Of a stretch of 8,599 nt of DNA, positions 7,028-8,599 are shown piece by piece. Made by a program: the position numbers and the translations under genes. The notes under the pieces are model-generated. The model worked only from the letters and a program-made list of their open reading frames with translations. It made no database searches and was not told the DNA's origin. Positions within the stretch are counted from its first letter, which is position 1; every line of letters starts with the position of its first letter. This stretch comes from Nitrososphaerota archaeon. Its GTDB lineage: Archaea > Thermoproteota > Nitrososphaeria > Nitrososphaerales > UBA183. Where the stretch lies: NCBI GenBank assembly GCA_029784825.1, contig JAFMAU010000076.1, forward strand, positions 1-8,599, in the 5' to 3' direction.

Positions 7028-7058
7028 CACGCACCCGGGTGGATAGCAAGGGGAATGT

Positions 7059-7742
7059 TTGTCCTTGACCGACGGCGATCCTCGCCCTAAGGCCCAGCTC
7101 CTCGTCCCCCTTCTCTTCCTGTTCCTGGTCTTCGTGATCTTCGACGTCGGCTCCACCGTCTGGCTGATCAACAACTCCCCCGGAGGGCTTGAGAACGAGG
7201 TCAACCCGGCGGGAGTGGCGCTGTATTCCAGCTTCGGGGCAGCAGGCCTAATCTTCCCGAAGTTCGCGCTCTTCATCCTCTTCGCCGGGATGACCGTCTA
7301 TTTCGCCCAGAGATACTCCCAGGTCAGGTGGTTCGTCGAGGCTTCGCAGACACTGGTCTTGGCCCAGATCGCGCTCTCGCTTGTGATTTCGTTCAACAAC
7401 TTCATAGCTATCCTGGGAGTCTACTTTGTCAACGGCATCTGGCCGATCGTCAACATCCCCCCGAACATGGCGGTCCTCGCAATCTACGCATCTGACCTGG
7501 GGCTTGGGGCCATCTTCGCCAATGGTGTCATGTACATCTGGGGGATCAGGAGGGTCCAGACTCACCTCAAGGTCATAGTGAGCCTCATGGTCCTGATCAC
7601 GCCGGTCCTCCTTTTCGCCGCCGGATTCCGGACCGACATCTGGCTCTTCGGGATCTACGTGGCGTCTGCCTCCACGGCCATCGGTCTGTTCTTCTACGGC
7701 ACGGAGGAGAAGGGCATCCGAACCGTCACTCCCGTGAAGTAG
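7059..7742 (+). CDS. Polytopic membrane protein, DUF5658-like N-terminal half
   Basis: 227 residues from a TTG start; a second in-frame TTG at 7068 is possible. About six hydrophobic segments lie near residues 13-36, 52-82, 95-122, 135-163, 170-188 and 192-213. In the first part, D29-x3-T33, a loop with E47-x-N49-P50, and K68 in the next helix follow the D-x3-T...E-x-NP...K layout of DUF5658-type membrane proteins, whose role is not established. The remainder, with SFNNFIAILG and PPNMAVLAIYASDLG, is unfamiliar. It ends in a short charged tail. An ATG at 7055 is in another frame and leads nowhere. It is divergent from, and possibly distantly related to, the gene at 6446-6991. An inverted repeat begins six bases after its stop. 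Confidence 0.75.
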   Translation: MSLTDGDPRPKAQLLVPLLFLFLVFVIFDVGSTVWLINNSPGGLENEVNPAGVALYSSFGAAGLIFPKFALFILFAGMTVYFAQRYSQVRWFVEASQTLVLAQIALSLVISFNNFIAILGVYFVNGIWPIVNIPPNMAVLAIYASDLGLGAIFANGVMYIWGIRRVQTHLKVIVSLMVLITPVLLFAAGFRTDIWLFGIYVASASTAIGLFFYGTEEKGIRTVTPVK

Positions 7743-7748
7743 GTCATA

Positions 7749-7769
7749 CTGTAACGTCGTCTGTTACAG
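7749..7769. repeat. Inverted repeat CTGTAAC-N7-GTTACAG
   Basis: Two perfect 7-base arms (7749-7755 and 7763-7769) flank a 7-base spacer. The core TGTAAC occurs again at 7795-7800. The site lies just past the stop of the membrane-protein gene and about 80 bases before the TATA box of the KaiC-like gene. With no T tract following, a regulator-binding site seems at least as likely as a terminator. Confidence 0.5.
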
Positions 7770-7843
7770 ACAATGGCAGCACATCATGGATTAGTGTAAC
7801 AAATGCATGCTAGGAAAACGATTATTGCAGGATTTAGAGGAAT

Positions 7844-7852
7844 GCTTATAAG
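7844..7852 (+). promoter_or_regulatory. TATA box for the KaiC-like gene
   Basis: GCTTATAAG is a strong archaeal TATA element. With its centre near 7848, transcription should begin about 7874, leaving a leader of some 23 bases before ATG 7897. This leader is longer than for other genes here and contains a Shine-Dalgarno-like sequence. Confidence 0.7.
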
Positions 7853-7859
7853 TTCGACC

Positions 7860-7871
7860 CGTCGGCCGACG
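7860..7871. promoter_or_regulatory. Perfect 12-base palindrome between TATA box and predicted start site
   Basis: CGTCGGCCGACG is fully self-complementary and sits at roughly -14 to -3 relative to the predicted start near 7874. A dimeric repressor bound here would block polymerase. The operator role is inferred from position only. Confidence 0.4.
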
Positions 7872-7881
7872 TCCAGCCAAC

Positions 7882-7886
7882 GAGGT
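7882..7886 (+). promoter_or_regulatory. Shine-Dalgarno site for the KaiC-like gene
   Basis: GAGGT, matching the anti-Shine-Dalgarno core, lies ten bases before ATG 7897. It supports this start and fits the longer leader predicted from the TATA box. Confidence 0.5.
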
Positions 7887-7896
7887 AGTGTTGTCC

Positions 7897-8599
7897 ATGT
7901 CAGATGTTCAACAGGCAAGCCAGCGGGCCTTCCCGCGGGTCATGACGGGAATCGAGGCCCTCGATAGGGCGATCGGCGGCTTCCCAGCGGGGAGCGTCAT
8001 CGTCATGGCTGGCAAGCCCGGGTCCGGGCACGACCAATTCGCGAGGCAGATTCTGTTCAACGCCGCAAAGGGGGGCAACCGGGTGACCTACCTCACTGTC
8101 GACAGGGCCCCTGAGGACATCGTCTGGGAGATGGACGAGGCCAGGATGGACGTAGAGAAGCTGGTGGGCGAGCAGAAGTGGAACTTCCTCAACGGGTACG
8201 AAGTCAGGCTCAAGGTCAAGCAGGGCGAGCTCGGAGTCAAGGTCCTTCTGGACATGCTCGGCGCTGTCGCGAGGTCTGCGAAGGCGGGCGACTGGACGTG
8301 CGTCGACACGCTCTCAAAGATGCTAGAGTACAACGGCCAGAAGGAGATAACCTCCTTCCTTGACGACATTACGCTGCAGGCCAGGGAGGGCAGGGGCATC
8401 CACTTCGTGACCATAGTGGAGGACTTCCACGACCCCAAGACGCTCAGCATGCTCATGCAGGCCTGCGACGGCTATATCCGGATGAGCCTGGACAGCACCA
8501 GGGCCGAGCCCATAGGCACCCTCAGGATCGAGAAGCTCAGGATGGCCAACTCGGTCCAGAGGTCGATGAACTACTCGCTGACCCAGGACGGAGTCTCCA
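7897..8599 (+). CDS. KaiC/RAD55-like RecA-fold protein with degenerate Walker A (3' truncated)
   Basis: An open frame from ATG 7897 to the window edge gives 234 residues, close to one full KaiC-type domain. It begins MSDVQQASQRAFPRVMTGIE and has the family signature RVMTGIEALDRAIGGFPAG, where KaiC/RAD55 proteins have 'TGI..LD..lGGG.p.G'. The nucleotide loop reads GKPGSGHD (39-46) instead of GxPGxGK[ST]: His replaces the catalytic Lys and Asp the Ser/Thr. The usual acidic pair after the next strand is D69-R70 (TVDRAPED). The Walker B-like strand WTCVD (D137) and the C-terminal pattern 'IGTLRIEKLRMANSV' are kept. This suggests a pseudo-ATPase acting as a scaffold, regulator or partner of an active paralogue. 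No membrane segment is seen. It has its own promoter with a palindrome over the predicted start site, suggesting regulated expression. The missing C-terminus and any second domain cannot be assessed. Confidence 0.8.
   Translation, partial: MSDVQQASQRAFPRVMTGIEALDRAIGGFPAGSVIVMAGKPGSGHDQFARQILFNAAKGGNRVTYLTVDRAPEDIVWEMDEARMDVEKLVGEQKWNFLNGYEVRLKVKQGELGVKVLLDMLGAVARSAKAGDWTCVDTLSKMLEYNGQKEITSFLDDITLQAREGRGIHFVTIVEDFHDPKTLSMLMQACDGYIRMSLDSTRAEPIGTLRIEKLRMANSVQRSMNYSLTQDGVS

Noticed and set aside
1..8599. CRISPR array, rRNA or insertion sequence
   Set aside because: No regularly spaced direct repeats, no conserved rRNA stretches and no transposase gene with terminal inverted repeats were seen.

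Overview
The window looks like archaeal chromosomal DNA, most likely from a high-GC TACK archaeon close to the Nitrososphaeria/Thaumarchaeota. The evidence is archaeal TATA boxes about 25-35 bases ahead of most start codons, a class III-type pilin signal sequence, a zinc-ribbon domain resembling the thaumarchaeal output domain TackOD1, and a KaiC/RAD55-type ATPase fold. The lineage is inferred from family knowledge and was not tested by a search.

Layout. (1) Bases 1-95 hold the hydrophobic C-terminal end of a gene that starts outside the window. (2) 177-2734 (+) is a probable two-gene unit. The first gene encodes a secreted, membrane-anchored surface protein built of Ig-like domains. The second encodes a soluble protein joining a multi-zinc-ribbon (TackOD1-like) module to an Mrr-like PD-(D/E)XK nuclease domain. 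(3) 2727-3386 (-) overlaps that unit tail to tail by 8 bases and encodes a small secreted protein with one C-terminal membrane anchor. (4) 3530-4051 (+) encodes a type IV pilin-like protein, divergent from (3). (5) 4112-5971 (-) encodes a 619-residue polytopic membrane protein, probably a GT-C-type glycosyltransferase. (6) 5998-6445 has no convincing gene but contains several short perfect hairpins. (7) 6446-6991 (-) and 7059-7742 (+) are two small polytopic membrane proteins that diverge from one palindromic TATA box and may be distant relatives of each other. (8) 7897-8599 (+) is a KaiC/RAD55-like protein cut by the window end, whose Walker A lysine is missing.

The main theme is the cell envelope: two sequon-rich anchored surface proteins, a pilin, a putative lipid-sugar-dependent transferase and small membrane proteins. 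The two soluble proteins (zinc ribbon plus nuclease fold, and the degenerate KaiC-like protein) are the most unusual. Promoter structure is consistent. Six of the eight starts lie where transcription should begin and lack a Shine-Dalgarno sequence, and four of these use TTG. The other two genes have Shine-Dalgarno-like sequences: 1745, which follows another gene, and 7897, which has a longer leader. The block of about 3.5-6.4 kb appears lower in GC (roughly 52-55% in sampled lines) than its flanks (roughly 62-68%), so the pilin and transferase may have been acquired or may evolve under different constraints.
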